From assembly GCA_963575645.1 (NCBI GenBank), contig OY754465.1:47642401-47706400 (forward strand): a stretch of DNA of 64,000 bases. Direction: 5' to 3'. The stretch's first letter is position 1; every line of letters begins with the position of its first letter. The notes beneath the pieces were generated by a model, which worked only from the letters and a program-made list of their open reading frames with translations, was not told the origin of the DNA and made no database searches. This DNA comes from Xanthostigma xanthostigma (taxonomy: Eukaryota; Arthropoda; Insecta; Raphidioptera; Raphidiidae). The position numbers were made by a program, and so were the translations under genes. Shown piece after piece: positions 24,061 to 35,474 of this stretch.

Positions 24061-24260
24061 TAGGCAAGACGGCGAGGAGTTTTGGGTGTATTTTTCGGTT
24101 AGAATTATTTTTTCCAAAAATTCCAACGGGATACTAAACTTAATGGACTTGTGATTTTTCTGGCTTGGTCCGACCAGCGAAACCCGTTTGTGAAATATAA
24201 TTTCGCCTGTGCCCGAACAATGCACTTTTTAATGTTTTTACCTTCTCGCCGTCTATCCTA
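24061..24260. mobile_element. 200-bp MITE-like element
   Basis: The ends TAGGCAAGACGGCGAGGAG and CCTTCTCGCCGTCTATCCTA form imperfect inverted repeats of about 18 bp. The interior has no coding capacity. The superfamily is undetermined. Confidence 0.5.
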
Positions 24261-24703
24261 ATGTGCGCAAACGCTAGGTCTCATTTTTTGAGAAAACTAT
24301 TGTTATATTAGTAGTATAGATCTCGGTGTATCTATATATCCATGCTAATAAATCTAACTAATATAATGTAATCCGCAGCATTTTAGTGCGATTATAATAA
24401 TTATTATTCAGGGCTAATAGTGTTGTGAAACCAAGCGAACACAATGAACTGACACCGCTACAATGTATCCAGTTGTGTGTGTACACTGCACGCATTAAAT
24501 ATAACGTAAATGTGATATATTTGAAACACAAAAAATCATCAGCGACATCCACTGGAGTGATTTCTAAAGTGAAAGTTTTTAGATCACGGTAACGGAGATT
24601 TTTCTACAATGATTTGCGAAGTCGATGAAAGGAATCTAGTGACTATGCCAATTCCGGCCGCAGTTTCAACTTCGGCTGTGATCTGAACGTTTACAACCAG
24701 TTC

Positions 24704-24756
24704 TAGGTACCTGCCAGGTCCGTGTACGTACCAGTTCCGTGTACCTACCAATTCCA
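24704..24756. repeat. Short minisatellite, about 17-bp unit
   Basis: Three drifting copies of a unit like GTACCTACCAGTTCCGT occur in a row (TACCTGCCAGGTCCGTG, TACGTACCAGTTCCGTG, TACCTACCAATTCC). Confidence 0.55.
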
Positions 24757-25366
24757 AAGAATACATGTCCGACTTGAACTAAATCCATCCAACTCACACG
24801 GATGATATGGATCCCAACCTATATTCATCCAAATCTACCCATCTCTAGATGTTACATCCTGTAAATGAAATAATTTGTAACTGCATTTTGTATAGCAGTT
24901 ATAGGGCAAACCATAAAGAAATGATCAATTGGTCAGCATAGGTCGTTAGGCGGCTGCTTGTTGACTGTTAAAAATAAAACCCAGATTTAAACATTTCTTT
25001 TTAATAGTGACAATATTTTAGATAACAATTTATAATGGAAAAAATAAATTTTCTTCATACCTCGATCGAAATTGCATACTTTCGGCACCAATTGTAAAGC
25101 AGAAAGTCAAACATTTACTCCTTGGTGGGATTACACGCTACAATACGAAAAGTTCGTACGTTCGTGCGGTAGTAAAGCAAAAACAACCAATCAACTGTTG
25201 TTTAAATGTCGTTTTCATAGCAACCCTATTACATTTTAGCTAATAGTCGCGAACAGATGTCATTCGTGTTTTTACATATAACTTCAAAGCTGCTTGCTTG
25301 GAATTTATGTGTGCTTTTATGTAATGAATAAGTTATTAATTATTTAATGTATTTCATACGGGTACT

Positions 25367-25514
25367 TACCACTGAGGTATGAAGAAAATATTATACACCA
25401 CAAGGGCCGAAAGTTTGATATTCTTGCACTGCGCGTCATGATGCCCTCGGCAAGAATATCAAACTTTCGGCCCTTGTGGTGTATACTATTTTTCTTCATA
25501 TCTCGGTGGTGTAA
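25367..25514. mobile_element. 148-bp foldback MITE
   Basis: The left arm (TTACCACTGAGGTATGAAGA ... CACCACAAGGGCCGAAAG, TTTGATATTCTTGC) is the inverse of the right arm (GCAAGAATATCAAACTTTCG ... TTCTTCATATCTCGGTGGTG). Arms of about 60 bp flank a 25-bp loop. The RNA or single strand would fold into one long hairpin. Confidence 0.65.
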
Positions 25515-25570
25515 TATACCTACTACTAAAAAAATAAAAACTAGCGAATGTAATACTCAAAATCAAAATT

Positions 25571-25723
25571 TTTCTGTCCGACAAAAACTTTTGAATGGTA
25601 ACTCCGATCATCATGAAATTTGGACACAACATTCATCTCAGTAAACTAAGATGAATGTGCGTACTCACGTTCTCACCCCACATCCGTTTTTTGCATCCGG
25701 GTGAAACCAGGACGAACCACTAG
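25571..25723 (+). mobile_element. Helitron-like 3' fragment
   Basis: Matches the 3' half of the element at 15974-16305 in inverted orientation (ACAAAAACTTTTGAATGGTA, CTCCGATCATCATGAAATTT, ATCCGGGTGAAACC) and ends ACCACTAG|T. The 5' half is missing. Confidence 0.6.
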
Positions 25724-26215
25724 TAAACGATAACATATAATAATAATTAACAATAATTATACGAGAACAATTGGTAAGTCAGTCAGTTAGTGAACGAGGG
25801 ACGTGCAACTTTATTTGTAGTACATTGTCTATAGGTATTATAGATATAATATAGATGGAAATCGATGATCGTATACCGCTAATTATGGTCAGAGTTGATG
25901 TACTTAACAACACGCTTCATTAACCGGTTAATTCCGATCAATTAATTATCGTTGTACATTTGTTTAAAGTGCAACTATCGAACAAATATATCAGTTCAAT
26001 GAACCAACAAAATTACACTTCCTCGTGGTTCAAGCTCTGACCATTCAAAAGTCTACTGGGCAAAACTATTATTGGATTTATTGTTTCTGTCAATTTTTTG
26101 TCACTTTAAACAAATGAACATAACATAAATTATGAACTAGCACTGTTAATTTGAACATTGAGTATACAAAATAGCGCCAGAGAGCTTTAATAAACTTTAC
26201 ATGTTGCTATTCTAC

Positions 26216-26366
26216 AGTGATTTCATTGAAGGGGCACCATGTGTAAGTTTTGTTTATGTGGTAGCTATGTAAATCATTAATCCATTTTATTTGAATTTGT
26301 CAAGTATATCCTTTTTCAGTGTAAGTGGAATGATTTTCTGTAATGCATTTATGATTTCTATATTAT
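26216..26366 (+). repeat. Dispersed inverted-repeat family, copy 1 (partial)
   Basis: Shares GTGGTAGCTATG..AATCATTAAT and GTGGAATGATTTTCTGTAAT with copies at 26418-26602 and 38434-38622. The middle is rearranged and part is missing. Confidence 0.5.
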
Positions 26367-26417
26367 CAAATAAACAAAACCCGCTTATATGATTCGTTTT
26401 AACTGAAATCCGCTACA

Positions 26418-26602
26418 TAGTGAATTTCCTTTAAGACGCAATATATTATACACGAGTGTTGTTGATATGATAGCTATGGAAAAATCATTAATGCATTACA
26501 GAAAACCATTCCACATAAAATGCAACATAGACCGATCACCCAAGGGAGGTTCGTGTACATTTAATGTTAAATGACTTTCTGTAATGCATTAATAATTTCC
26601 AT
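26418..26602 (+). repeat. Dispersed inverted-repeat family, copy 2
   Basis: Contains GTGAATTTCCTTTAAGACGC, ATTAATGCATTACAGAAAAC followed by CATTCCACATAAAATGCA, then CCCAAGGGAGGTTCGTGTAC and the inverse half ACTTTCTGTAATGCATTAAT. The two halves make a MITE-like fold. Its sister is 38434-38622. Confidence 0.6.
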
Positions 26603-27035
26603 GGGTACAATATCAATTTTGTCAACTTTCTAACTATTTTAAGTTCAGATAACTTAATGGGAGACAGCAATTTAACAGTATTGTTAACTTTAATATTTAT
26701 CGTACAGAATAGTACCATTAGAAAGAATACGTCTGCTTTTCTTGCGTTGAATAATATCAGAATAGGAAAAATTTCTCTGTATTCTAATCACAAAACTGTT
26801 TGTCACAGTTTGAAATACTAATATGTTGACAAGATATTAAATTAAAGATAAATGATCAAAAATAACACCCTTATTACTTGATTGTTCAATCATTCTTCTT
26901 TTAATTTCTTACAATAAATTAAAATTCTCATAAAGTATCTAAATATTTTTTATGACCAAGTTTCATTAAAATATTACACTGTGGGACATTCACTGTTTAC
27001 CTACGTACCGCTATGTATCTACATTTTTTAAGCTA

Positions 27036-27276
27036 CAGGCTGTCCGGTAAGTACCACACGGGATTAATTGGTTGGATAGAGAATAAAATTCTGAGACGAA
27101 AAGTTCTTCACCATTTTTTCACGCAACGTATGAGCAATTTATTAAAGAAAGTAGCCAATCAGATGCGCGCTATAGCAGTAAGTAAGTGAGAGAGAGTTGC
27201 GATCGGGTGAAATGGTAAAGAACTTTTCGTCTCTATCCAACCCATTAATCCCATGCGGTACTTACCGGACAGCCTG
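27036..27276. mobile_element. Tc1/mariner-type MITE, 241 bp, TA target duplication
   Basis: The ends CAGGCTGTCCGGTAAGTACC and GGTACTTACCGGACAGCCTG are flanked by TA on both sides (27034-27035 and 27277-27278), the target duplication of Tc1/mariner transposases. The inverted repeats extend about 70 bp through GGGATTAAT.GGTTGGATAG and GACGAAAAGTTCTT. The left arm has an 18-bp insertion relative to the right. No transposase is present. Confidence 0.75.
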
Positions 27277-27278
27277 TA

Positions 27279-28518
27279 GAACGTGAATTCTAATGAAGTA
27301 AATGTTTACACAACACAATATAAAAGTTGTAGATATTTCTGTAAAAGACAATTGATTTATTAAAACGTGATCTGATATTGCAATTCAATACCTAATTTTA
27401 TTTAATTCTTGAAATTTCGTACAGTATACTACGAAATGTTGACTTTTGCTATTTTTATTTTTTTGTTTTCAAATAAAAAAATTGTATTATACATTACTAT
27501 ATGCACTGCACATTTATAATACACGACATATTCAAATTTGACGTGCATTATATTTGACAAAAAATATATATTCGTTTATATATATATAGATATATTATAT
27601 ACACGAACGCGCTAGTCCGTGGACATATAAAATTTATGTATATATGTTACGGGTGGGTATTATAATAAAAATATTTCAGGTTAATTTGTCGTCATTATTA
27701 GATAAAAAATTACTCATGAAAGCAAGGGTAGATGTTTCTACAAAAAGTATATTTAGCTACTCCTATAGTAACCTGGGATCTTTAGTATCCTTCATTTGGC
27801 GTTTACCCGAACCCTTTTGCTTAAAAAACTTAAAAAAAATTAAAAAAACGGTTTTAAGAAATATGACGGTTTTGATAATTAGATCTTTCCTTTGTAGTAA
27901 CTTAACTAAATGCAGAGCTGACCTCATAAATTTCGAATTTTCTTCAGATTAAAGTGTCTTATTACCATCGGAAAAAATGACTCGTGAGATGGTGAAAACA
28001 CGCAGTCATCAAGTACCTATACTGTAAAAGCTTTGAGTCGATATTTATGAGTTAATAATGATTTCCACTCAATGTGTACACATAAGAACCTAAAAGCTTA
28101 GGCCATTTAATCTGCTATGGGTTGTTTGAATTCGGTATCTAAGAAAAGGCATGCGTGTCGAAAAAGCGCAATTTTCAACTTAGGTTCTAATTTCTAATTT
28201 TTTAAGATGTCGATTTGCTTACAAAAAGCTTGACTTAGAGAGATTTTGTTTTACGAAAATATATAATTTCAATTTAAAAATCTATGAAGAACGTAGTAAA
28301 TACGTAATTTTGTTTGAGTTTTAATCGACTTTTAGATTGATAATGAACTTTTTTGTCCTCAAACTAACTGTTCTTCAGTTATTTCAAAATTACTGTTTTT
28401 TGGACCCCCTACAGATTTATGCAAGCTTCATCTTTAAATAAAAAAAAGTAATTCTAAACAGAATATTCTGTCGACTAAATTAATATTATTGCACTCAATA
28501 TGTAAATATAGTAATAGT
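27279..28518. other. A+T-rich stretch without recognisable gene
   Basis: A 102-codon frame at 27644-27952 has no family resemblance. I see no repeat ends. Confidence 0.5.
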
Positions 28519-29039
28519 ATATTGTGCGACTAGTGAGAGAAGGAGAAGATTCCATGAGCGTGAAATTTGCCGCACGAGCGCAGCGAGTGCGGTAAAACAC
28601 ACGCGAGTGGAATATTCTCCTTCGATCAATAGTCGCACATAATACTTTATTCAACTAGCAGGAGTAATATGTAATCGGGGCCCTGATAAAAGAGGGAAAA
28701 ATAATAAATCACTTCATTGATTGACGTACCACCGTCAGTGTATACACAAGATTGCCATGATTTCGCTGAATTGCGATGCTGTTTTCATATAAGTATACAA
28801 TACCGCCTACCACGTTCCTATTGGTCCAGAAGCTACTTGCAGTTTTTTTCATTATTTAGCGCTTGGGCTTGCTACTGAGTTTCTATTGGTCCAGAAAATT
28901 CATTATTACACTAGTGAAGTAATACATTATTTCTCCCACGCCAGAAAATTCATTATTACACTATAGTGAAGTAATATATTATTTCTCCCACGTTTAGCAG
29001 GGCCCCGAAATTACATATTACTCACGCGTGTTGAATAAA
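28519..29039. mobile_element. Composite inverted-repeat element, copy 1
   Basis: There are two nested units. The first, 28519-28645, has inverted ends TATTGTGCGACTAGTGAG and CAATAGTCGCACATAATA plus AGAAGGAGAA/TTCTCCTTC. The second, 28646-29039, has inverted ends TTATTCAACTAGCAGGAGTA ... CGGGGCCCTG and CAGGGCCCCG ... ATTACTCACGCGTGTTGAATAA. The same two-part arrangement recurs at 36195-36681, so they were copied together. A 46-bp segment (AATTCATTATTACACTA... CTCCCACGC) is tandemly doubled in both copies. No transposase is present. Confidence 0.65.
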
Positions 29040-29379
29040 TATACTTATATTTGTTTCTACAAGTACATAATAAAAATTTTACAAAGAGAAATAAACTAAA
29101 ATAAAATGTAGAAACATTCTCACCACCTAAGGTAAATTAACCTGAATTGTATTGTATTGTATGTGAAAACACTATTTAAACAAATTGAGAAATATAAAAA
29201 ATAACATACCCATACTATAACTAGGTCCCTACTTAAGATATACTCACTGAAAATATGTTATTCCTCTTTTTCCCTTTCTAATCAATTAATAATTTCTTGT
29301 TTAAATGGAAAATTAAAAGTGAACCGTAATTATTATGACAATATCTATTACAAATTGTTTTCCCAATCTATTTTGTTGC

Positions 29380-29561
29380 GTTAAAAATCGCTTTTTTAAA
29401 AATCGATTTTCAATCCTTAAATTCATTTATCGCAATTCTAAGACTCTATTACACACCTGTACTTCAAGCCCTTTCAAACGACACCTCGATCGTTGAAATC
29501 GGTCCAGTAGTTTAAGAGGAGATAGTCGCGCAAAAAATCTGCTTGTCTATTCATGTATAGA
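29380..29561 (-). mobile_element. Helitron-like 5' end fragment
   Basis: On the minus strand it begins A|TCTATACATGAATAGACAAG and continues AAACTACTGGACCGATTTC, the phrase typical of the 5' part of these short Helitron-like elements. No CTAG end can be linked to it. Confidence 0.45.
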
Positions 29562-30035
29562 TAGCAATTTTAGTAAAATAATTTAATAAATAAAACATTT
29601 AATTTTCCTGTTACATATACACAGTATCCATATTGTACGTGTAATAGTAGAAATACATAAAGTTTAGTGTAAATCTCTGAAGTGTAGCAACTGTCGTCAA
29701 TAAATCATAAAGGTAATTATCCTGGCGACAATACATATCCCTACGACTTCTGAATATATTCATACTCTGATCGTGCATTACCCGCGGCCTCTGTCTTGTT
29801 TCCATTCATTGTTCGCTCACCGTTCATTTAAGGTAAGGCCTTGGTCGAGCAAACTACAGTTTCGAGTGAATTTAGTACTGCAATTCATGTAACTTATTAT
29901 AAATGTTGTAATTGTGATCATAATCTACATCAAGATCTTATTTAACTATTACGTTAACTAACTAACTCTCGTCGCTTCCGTATCTATTGGTAGTTTACTA
30001 TTCAACGTTTTATAGAACTGCAATAAGGTAACGTA

Positions 30036-30853
30036 TAGTTAGGGAGCTGACGCGCAAAAAAACCATGTCGTCCCAACTTTCTGCCGCCTGGTATATTTAA
30101 GCGATTTAAGTAATTTAGAGCATTTTTTTCTTGTAATATATATAGCGGTATTTAGACTCATTTTAAGATAAGGGGGGGGGGGGGGGAGAGAAAATCGAGA
30201 AAAAAAGTTCTAACTGCTTGGTTTTGATGGTATCATTTAGTTTCAGTGCTCCACATTCCCGGAAAAATAGTGGCAGAAAAAATTCATGGGACATTTTTCC
30301 GTGCCTTAATAAAAAAGAAAAATGAACCTTAATTGAATGTAACAAAATGGAGAATTTTCTTTTTGATATGTACATCGACGGAAAAATAGTGGCAGAAATT
30401 TTGCTCGGATCATTTTTCCGAAATTTGACGTTAAAATGTCGAAAATTAGATAAAAAATGTCAAAGATGGTAAAACATGGTTAATATTTAGAAAAATGTCT
30501 GTCCCTTCGTTTTTAAGTTCTGTTAGAGTCAAATGACCGGAAAATACTCCTAAGAAAGTGAATTTACCTTAGGAGTGGTTTGGGGAATATGCAATTGGTC
30601 AAAAATTTGTGCCGCTGGTATTTCGCGGTCATTTGGCTCTAACAGAACCTAAACACGAAGCGGCAGAAGTTTTTTTAAATTATAACCATTTTTTTACCAT
30701 CTTTTACATTTTTTATCCTCCTTTTCTTAAAATGGATTCAAATTCCGCTTATATATCATAGAAAAAAAAATGCTCTAAATTACTTAAATAGCTATGTCCA
30801 GGCGGCAGAAAGTTGGAACGACATGGAGTTTTTGCGCGTCAGCTCCGTAACTG
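30036..30853. mobile_element. Long foldback element, copy 1 (about 818 bp)
   Basis: The ends TAGTTAGGGAGCTGACGCGC and GCGCGTCAGCTCCGTAACTG are inverted. The arms run inward for several hundred bases with ATGTCGTCCCAACTTTCTGC, TTAAGTAATTTAGAGCATTT, and GAACCTAAA.ACGAAGCGGCA and their inverses. The centre is flanked by TTAGAG..AAATGACCG. A G15 homopolymer lies at 30172-30186 in the left arm. The sister copy is 43100-43673. It has no coding capacity. Confidence 0.7.
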
Positions 30854-31970
30854 TTTTAATTTTGATTTAAGTACTAAAAATGCATGTTTTACCTTTTCCT
30901 TTTTCTATTCGTATTTTTTTTTTTGCATTGCGTTGATTAAAGTTCATTCAACCTAACACAGAGGGAAATACAAATCCAAAACTTTTAATACAAATTACTA
31001 AGTTCGCGCTGTGAATAATCAAGTTCGGGTGTTTTTCCTGTTGCGGTGGAGCCAGGGAAAGCGGAATGTTTGCCGTCCCGGCGGAGCGTATTTTTTCGTG
31101 ACCTTATTTTTGTCGATGTCCATTTTTCTTCGCTTTATACTATTCTAAAGAGACTCTTATACGTATGTTCCTGGCTGCTAGAAATTCCCACAGGTGATGT
31201 CTTTCACTTTTTTATGTATATTTAATGCTTTCATTCAATACCTAGTTGTGTGGAGCGGCACATATGTTGTCTATACAGGGTGTATTGAAATCCACATACC
31301 TACGACTGAATTTATAGGACAACAATAAAAATATTTTAATGATTTCAAAAATACAACTTAAATGAATTTTAATCGACAAAATCTTTAATATATTTCATTT
31401 ATCAAGTGTAAATGGAAATATAGCTGTTCAGATTTGATAGTATTTTTGATCAACAAGTTTCAGTTAAGATATAATAATGAAACTACACATTGATATTAGG
31501 AACCGGGCCGCTAGTTTTCTGATAAAATCTTAGAAGTTCTGAAATGACGTAGGTCTGGCGAGTCTGGGATCTTAGTCTATTAGGAAAAGTTGTATTTCTA
31601 CAAAAATTAATGGCATTTTAACCGAAATCGTGATATGGAAGTAAAAAAAAAATTGTTTTTACTTTTTGTATTAAAAGTAACGTATTTATTATACGAAGAG
31701 ATGTCGTAAAGCGGGGGCTAAATTTGTTTTGGGTGTATTAAAACTAAGAAATCGGTATGTACATTTATTTGTACCGATGGTATAAAGTCATAAATATACC
31801 ATTCGCTTAAGTGATGCACATTAATACGGGATATTCATCACTTGAGGAATGGCATATTTACGACATTTTATATTATCGATACCGAGTTGTTTTTTTTTAT
31901 ATAGATTTTATTGGCTTTTGTTTTTAGTAACAGTTAGCCACCACAAATATTTATTTATTACTAGCGGCCC
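30854..31970. other. A+T-rich stretch without recognisable gene
   Basis: TATACAGGGTGTATTGAAAT at 31273 looks like one mariner-type inverted end, but its partner is not seen. ATTCGCTTAAGTGATG at 31801 and CATCACTTGAGGAATG at 31838 form a small inverted repeat. Confidence 0.45.
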
Positions 31971-32119
31971 TGTACGTGCTTCGCTACGTATAAAGTGAAA
32001 TAATAAAAAAAACTTAATTGGAACATCTATCTATCTATCTATTTTATTAATTGCTAGCTATTTTAAAATATATATGTGCGTATATGTGTGTATGGAAATA
32101 TATATTACTGCATACGTCA

Positions 32120-32718
32120 ATAAAAAAATAGCGTAAAGTATTCTTGGAAACTGGTCTTTAAAACACTTGCTCTATTTCGAGGGTTCACTCCGGCTGCGCC
32201 GTCGTGCTCGAAAAAAAATAGCGTAAAGTATTCGTGGATAACTGGTCTTTAAAACACTTGCTCTATTTCGAGGGTTCACTCCGGCTGCGCCGTCGTGCTC
32301 AAAAAAAAATAGCGTAAAGTATTCGTGGATACCTGGTCTTTAAAACACTTGCTCTATTTCGAGGGTTCACTCCGGCTGCGCCGTCGCGCTCGAAAAAAAA
32401 ATAGCGTAAAGTATTCGTGGATAACTGGTCTTTAAAACACTTGCTCTATTTCGAGGGTTCACTCCGGCTGCGCCGCCGTGCTTGAAAAAAAATAGCGTAA
32501 AGTATTCGTGGATAACTGGTCATTAAAACACTTGCTCTATTTCGAGGGTTCACTCCGGCTCCGCCGTCGTGCTCGAAAAAAAGTAGCGTAAAGTATTCGT
32601 GGATAACTGGTCTTTAAAACACTTGCTCTATTTCGAGGGTTCACTCCGGCTGCGCCGTCGTGCTCGAAAAAAAATAGCGTAAAGTATTCGTGGATAACTG
32701 GTCTTTAAAACACTTGCC
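32120..32718. repeat. Tandem array, 7 copies of a 90-92-bp unit
   Basis: GCGTAAAGTATTC starts at 32131, 32221, 32312, 32404, 32495, 32586 and 32677. Each unit reads on through GGATAACTGGTCTTTAAAAC, TTGCTCTATTTCGAGGGTTC and ACTCCGGCTGCGCCGTCGTG. The last copy is incomplete. Copies are nearly identical, so the array is young or homogenised. Confidence 0.85.
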
Positions 32719-32998
32719 GGTACTTGTAAAACTGATTCGCCGTCATCTTGATCTATGATATTGCATCTTTCGCTTCAAATTTAGGTTAATAATTTATTTA
32801 TTAAAATTACTCACCTATAATAATAATGGTTTTTAACTTTCTTTCAAATACGTATTTATTTTAAGTCTCACTTGGGTAGTAATTAAAGATTAACTGTCAT
32901 AATATTTTGAAAACAATTGTTTCATTGTTTGTATAAAATTCAAAACCTACTTACAATATTTAAGTATTTTCATACGTCAAAAAATTGATTTTTAAAAA

Positions 32999-33857
32999 AT
33001 GCCACTTTCGTTGTAATTTTATAACTCAAGAACGGGCTCACCTATCCAAACCAAATTTTTAGGTTTTGTTCGGACTATTTAGTAGATGGTTTATGTGAAG
33101 TTTGCACAAAATCAGTCGAGCGGTTCTTCATTTATCACATTTTATGTATATCTTGGCATTGATTTTTATAGATATTTGTTACAAAAAATGTGATAAATGA
33201 AGAACCGCTCGACCGATTTTGTGCAAACTTCACATAAACCATCTACTAAATAGTCCGAACAAAGCCTACAAATTTGGTTTGGATAGGTGAGCCCGTTCTT
33301 GAGTTATAAAATTACAACGAAAAGTGGCATCTATATCTATAAAAATCAAAATGCCACTTTTCGTTGTAATTTTATAACTCAAGAACGGGCTCACCTATCC
33401 AAACCAAATTTTTAGGCTTTGTTCAAACTATTTAGTAGATGGTTTATGTGAAGTTTGCACAAAATCGGTTGAGCGGTTCTTCATTTATCACATTTTTTGT
33501 AACAAATATCTATAAAAATCAATGCCACTTTTCGTTGTAATTTTATAACTCAAGAACGGGCCCACCTATCCAAACCAAATTTTTAGGTTTTGTTCGGACT
33601 ATTTAGTAGATGGTTTATGTGAAGTTTGCACAAAATCGGTCGAGCGGTTCTTCATTTATCACATTTTTTATATATCTTGGCATTAATTTTTATAGATATT
33701 TGTTACAAAAAATGAGATTAATGAAGAACCGCTAGACCGATTTTGTGCAAACTTCACATAAACCATCTACTAAATAGTCCGAACAAAGCCTCAAAATTTG
33801 GTTTGGATAGGTGGGCCCGTTCTTGAGTTATAAAATTACAACGAAAAGTGGCATTGA
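32999..33857. repeat. Five copies of a 150-165-bp unit in orientation F-R-F-F-R
   Basis: The unit carries GCCACTTTTCGTTGTAATTT, TAACTCAAGAACGGG, ACCTATCCAAACCAAATTT, ATTTAGTAGATGGTTTATGT and GAGCGGTTCTTCATTTATCA. Copies lie at about 32999-33145 (forward), 33171-33332 (reverse), 33348-33500 (forward), 33523-33685 (forward) and 33703-33855 (reverse), so adjacent copies can pair into long hairpins. The unit is the 5'-terminal part of the surrounding Helitron-like element. Confidence 0.8.
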
Positions 33858-34170
33858 TTTTTATATATATAGATTTAACTATTCATTTCTTAAACTTAAT
33901 TAATTAGACAGGGACACAATAGAGGGATAGACCATGGAGAATAGTAAAAGGTTTAATGGAGAGCACGAGCCACGCGAACAAGATGATACACACAAGACGG
34001 CTTTCAACCATGGATCTATGGATTAAGTCGTTATAATTTAGTTTTTTTTTTATTTAACTCAAAAGAGAAATTAAAAATATTAACCCAGGCGTACGAAATT
34101 ATTCTACGCCGCCAACTTACATAATTTTTAATAAAATATACTTACGTACCGTCGCGTCAATCAATTAGAT

Positions 34171-34432
34171 GCCTCTACTACACACGTGGCCAGCACCGCC
34201 ACTCAAATAAGTGCCTATCATCGCCGCGATGATTGCCTAGCCCTCCACACAATCGTGCCAGTCCGATTGTGTGTACGGGCGCACGATGCTGGCCACGCAT
34301 TCCTTTGATGTACCGACAATCAACCGATTACTGCCGATTACAGGCGATTATGTCCACGCACCGACGAATATGCCCTCTACACAATCGTGAGTGCCTGTAA
34401 GTGGCGGTGCTGGCCACTCGTGTAGTGGAGGC
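34171..34432. mobile_element. 262-bp MITE with about 40-bp inverted repeats
   Basis: GCCTCTACTACACACGTGGC followed by CAGCACCGCCACT on the left is the inverse of AGTGGCGGTGCTGGCCACTC plus GTGTAGTGGAGGC on the right. Inside, CACACAATCGTGCC and its inverse make a second hairpin. It is G+C-rich relative to its surroundings. The superfamily is undetermined. Confidence 0.7.
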
Positions 34433-34701
34433 AAGAAGTATCATACTTCTATGCTACAGAATTTCTCAGTCTTTTGTGGTCGAGTGTTTTGATGATAGTA
34501 ATAAAATAACTTTTTTTTTATTTGTGGAAAAAAAGTGTGCTTCGACTGTCAGGGTCATTAGCACTACTGCCATAAGGCATATTATACAATAACTTGGATA
34601 ACAATGCAATGCGGAATACGATAGGTACTTTAGGAAATCCACCTATTTCGAACCGCTGCATCTGCATTTTGAAACTGACCTTGTGATGATATAAAATATA
34701 G

Positions 34702-35471
34702 TAGGCCCCACTCACGATTAAACTTCATGCCACAGTTCAGTGTTCAGTGAAGTTGGACCGATTAATCGAAAGACTGACTGGCACCACACACAGTTCATGC
34801 AAACTGCTCAGTTTTTAAAATTTTTTGTGTTCAGTTTGGTTCAGTTGTTGGCATACACTCGTCGAGTATAGATATATAAAATATATATTATATACATACT
34901 TTAATATTATACTATAGATAACTAATAAGAACTAAATGAGTTATTTAAATGGTGAGGATTGGCTGTTCATAGCTGTGGGATTGTATTTAAAACAGAGAAA
35001 TAAGAAAAAAAATAAGAATATGGGTGAAAAATTGGTTAGAAATGCGTGATTCAAGAAGTCATGTTTATTTGATTAATGAATTACATCTTGAGCCGCTTGA
35101 TTGGAATAATTATTTACGAATGGATAAATTAACTTACAATTATTTACTGGAATTAGCTACCCCATTTATTAAGAACCAGGATACAAATATGCGAAAATCT
35201 ATTTCTACACAAGAAAGACTTGCAGCAACATTGAGATTTTTGGCTTCTGGTTGTACAAAAAACACAGAACTCCAAAAACTGACCTGAAAAAACCCACACA
35301 CACAGCAGTTTACTTGAACACTGAACACTGAAGTCGTTCAAAAATCAAGATGCATTTGATGAGTTCATGCTTGACTTCAGTGTTTATTTGTCCCACACAT
35401 TATCATGCTTCACTGAACTCTAAGTTTGAACACTGAACTGTGGCATGAAGTTTGATCGTGAGTGGGGCCTA
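34702..35471 (+). mobile_element. PIF/Harbinger transposon, internally deleted (770 bp)
   Basis: The inverted ends TAGGCCCCACTCACGATTAA and TTTGATCGTGAGTGGGGCCTA continue through ACTTCATGCCACAGTTCAGT. Between them lies the N-terminal part of a HARBI1-like transposase (34936-35287). Most of the catalytic domain and any MADF/Myb partner gene are gone. An inverted shorter copy follows three bases (TTA) later. The 3-bp junctions (TAG, TTA, TAA) resemble the TWA duplications of this superfamily but do not match exactly. Confidence 0.8.
34936..35287 (+). pseudogene. HARBI1-like transposase, N-terminal fragment with frameshift
   Basis: Two overlapping frames give the start of a PIF/Harbinger transposase. 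34936-35049 encodes MSYLNGEDWLFIAVGLYLKQ and ends in a wrong-frame tail. 35024-35287 continues in the next frame with WLEMRDSRSHVYLINELHLE, FLRM-like YLRMDKLTYNYLLELATPFI, then ISTQERLAATLRFLASG. These are the family's WV..WL.RR, L..D...Y..FLRM and S..ERLA.TLRFLA.G signatures. The shift lies in the A-rich stretch near 35010. The frame stops at the helix after RFLASG, before the DDE catalytic triad, so no active enzyme could be made. Family members are typically 350-450 residues long. Confidence 0.8.
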
Positions 35472-35474
35472 TTA

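Larger units (their letters stand above)
31971..33873 (-). mobile_element. Large Helitron-like non-autonomous element (1.9 kb)
   Basis: On the minus strand it begins A|TCTATATATATAAAAATCAA (33873) and ends GAAGCACGTACAGGGCCGCTAG|T (31971). The 3' end, the (CTAT)n next to it and the CGGAGTG/GCGCAGCC motifs match the element at 20061-20635. The inside is expanded by a 91-bp tandem array and by five mixed-orientation copies of a 150-165-bp unit, listed separately. No helicase or Rep frame is visible. It may be a pile-up of several insertions rather than one mobilised unit. Confidence 0.6.

Noticed and set aside
28560-28605. CRISPR-like or regulatory hairpin (GCACGAGCGCAGCGAGTGC)
   Set aside because: It is a single hairpin inside a MITE, without spaced direct repeats. 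This is eukaryotic DNA.
31271-31310. Mariner element starting TATACAGGGTG
   Set aside because: Only one end is present; no inverse copy or transposase was found within several kb.
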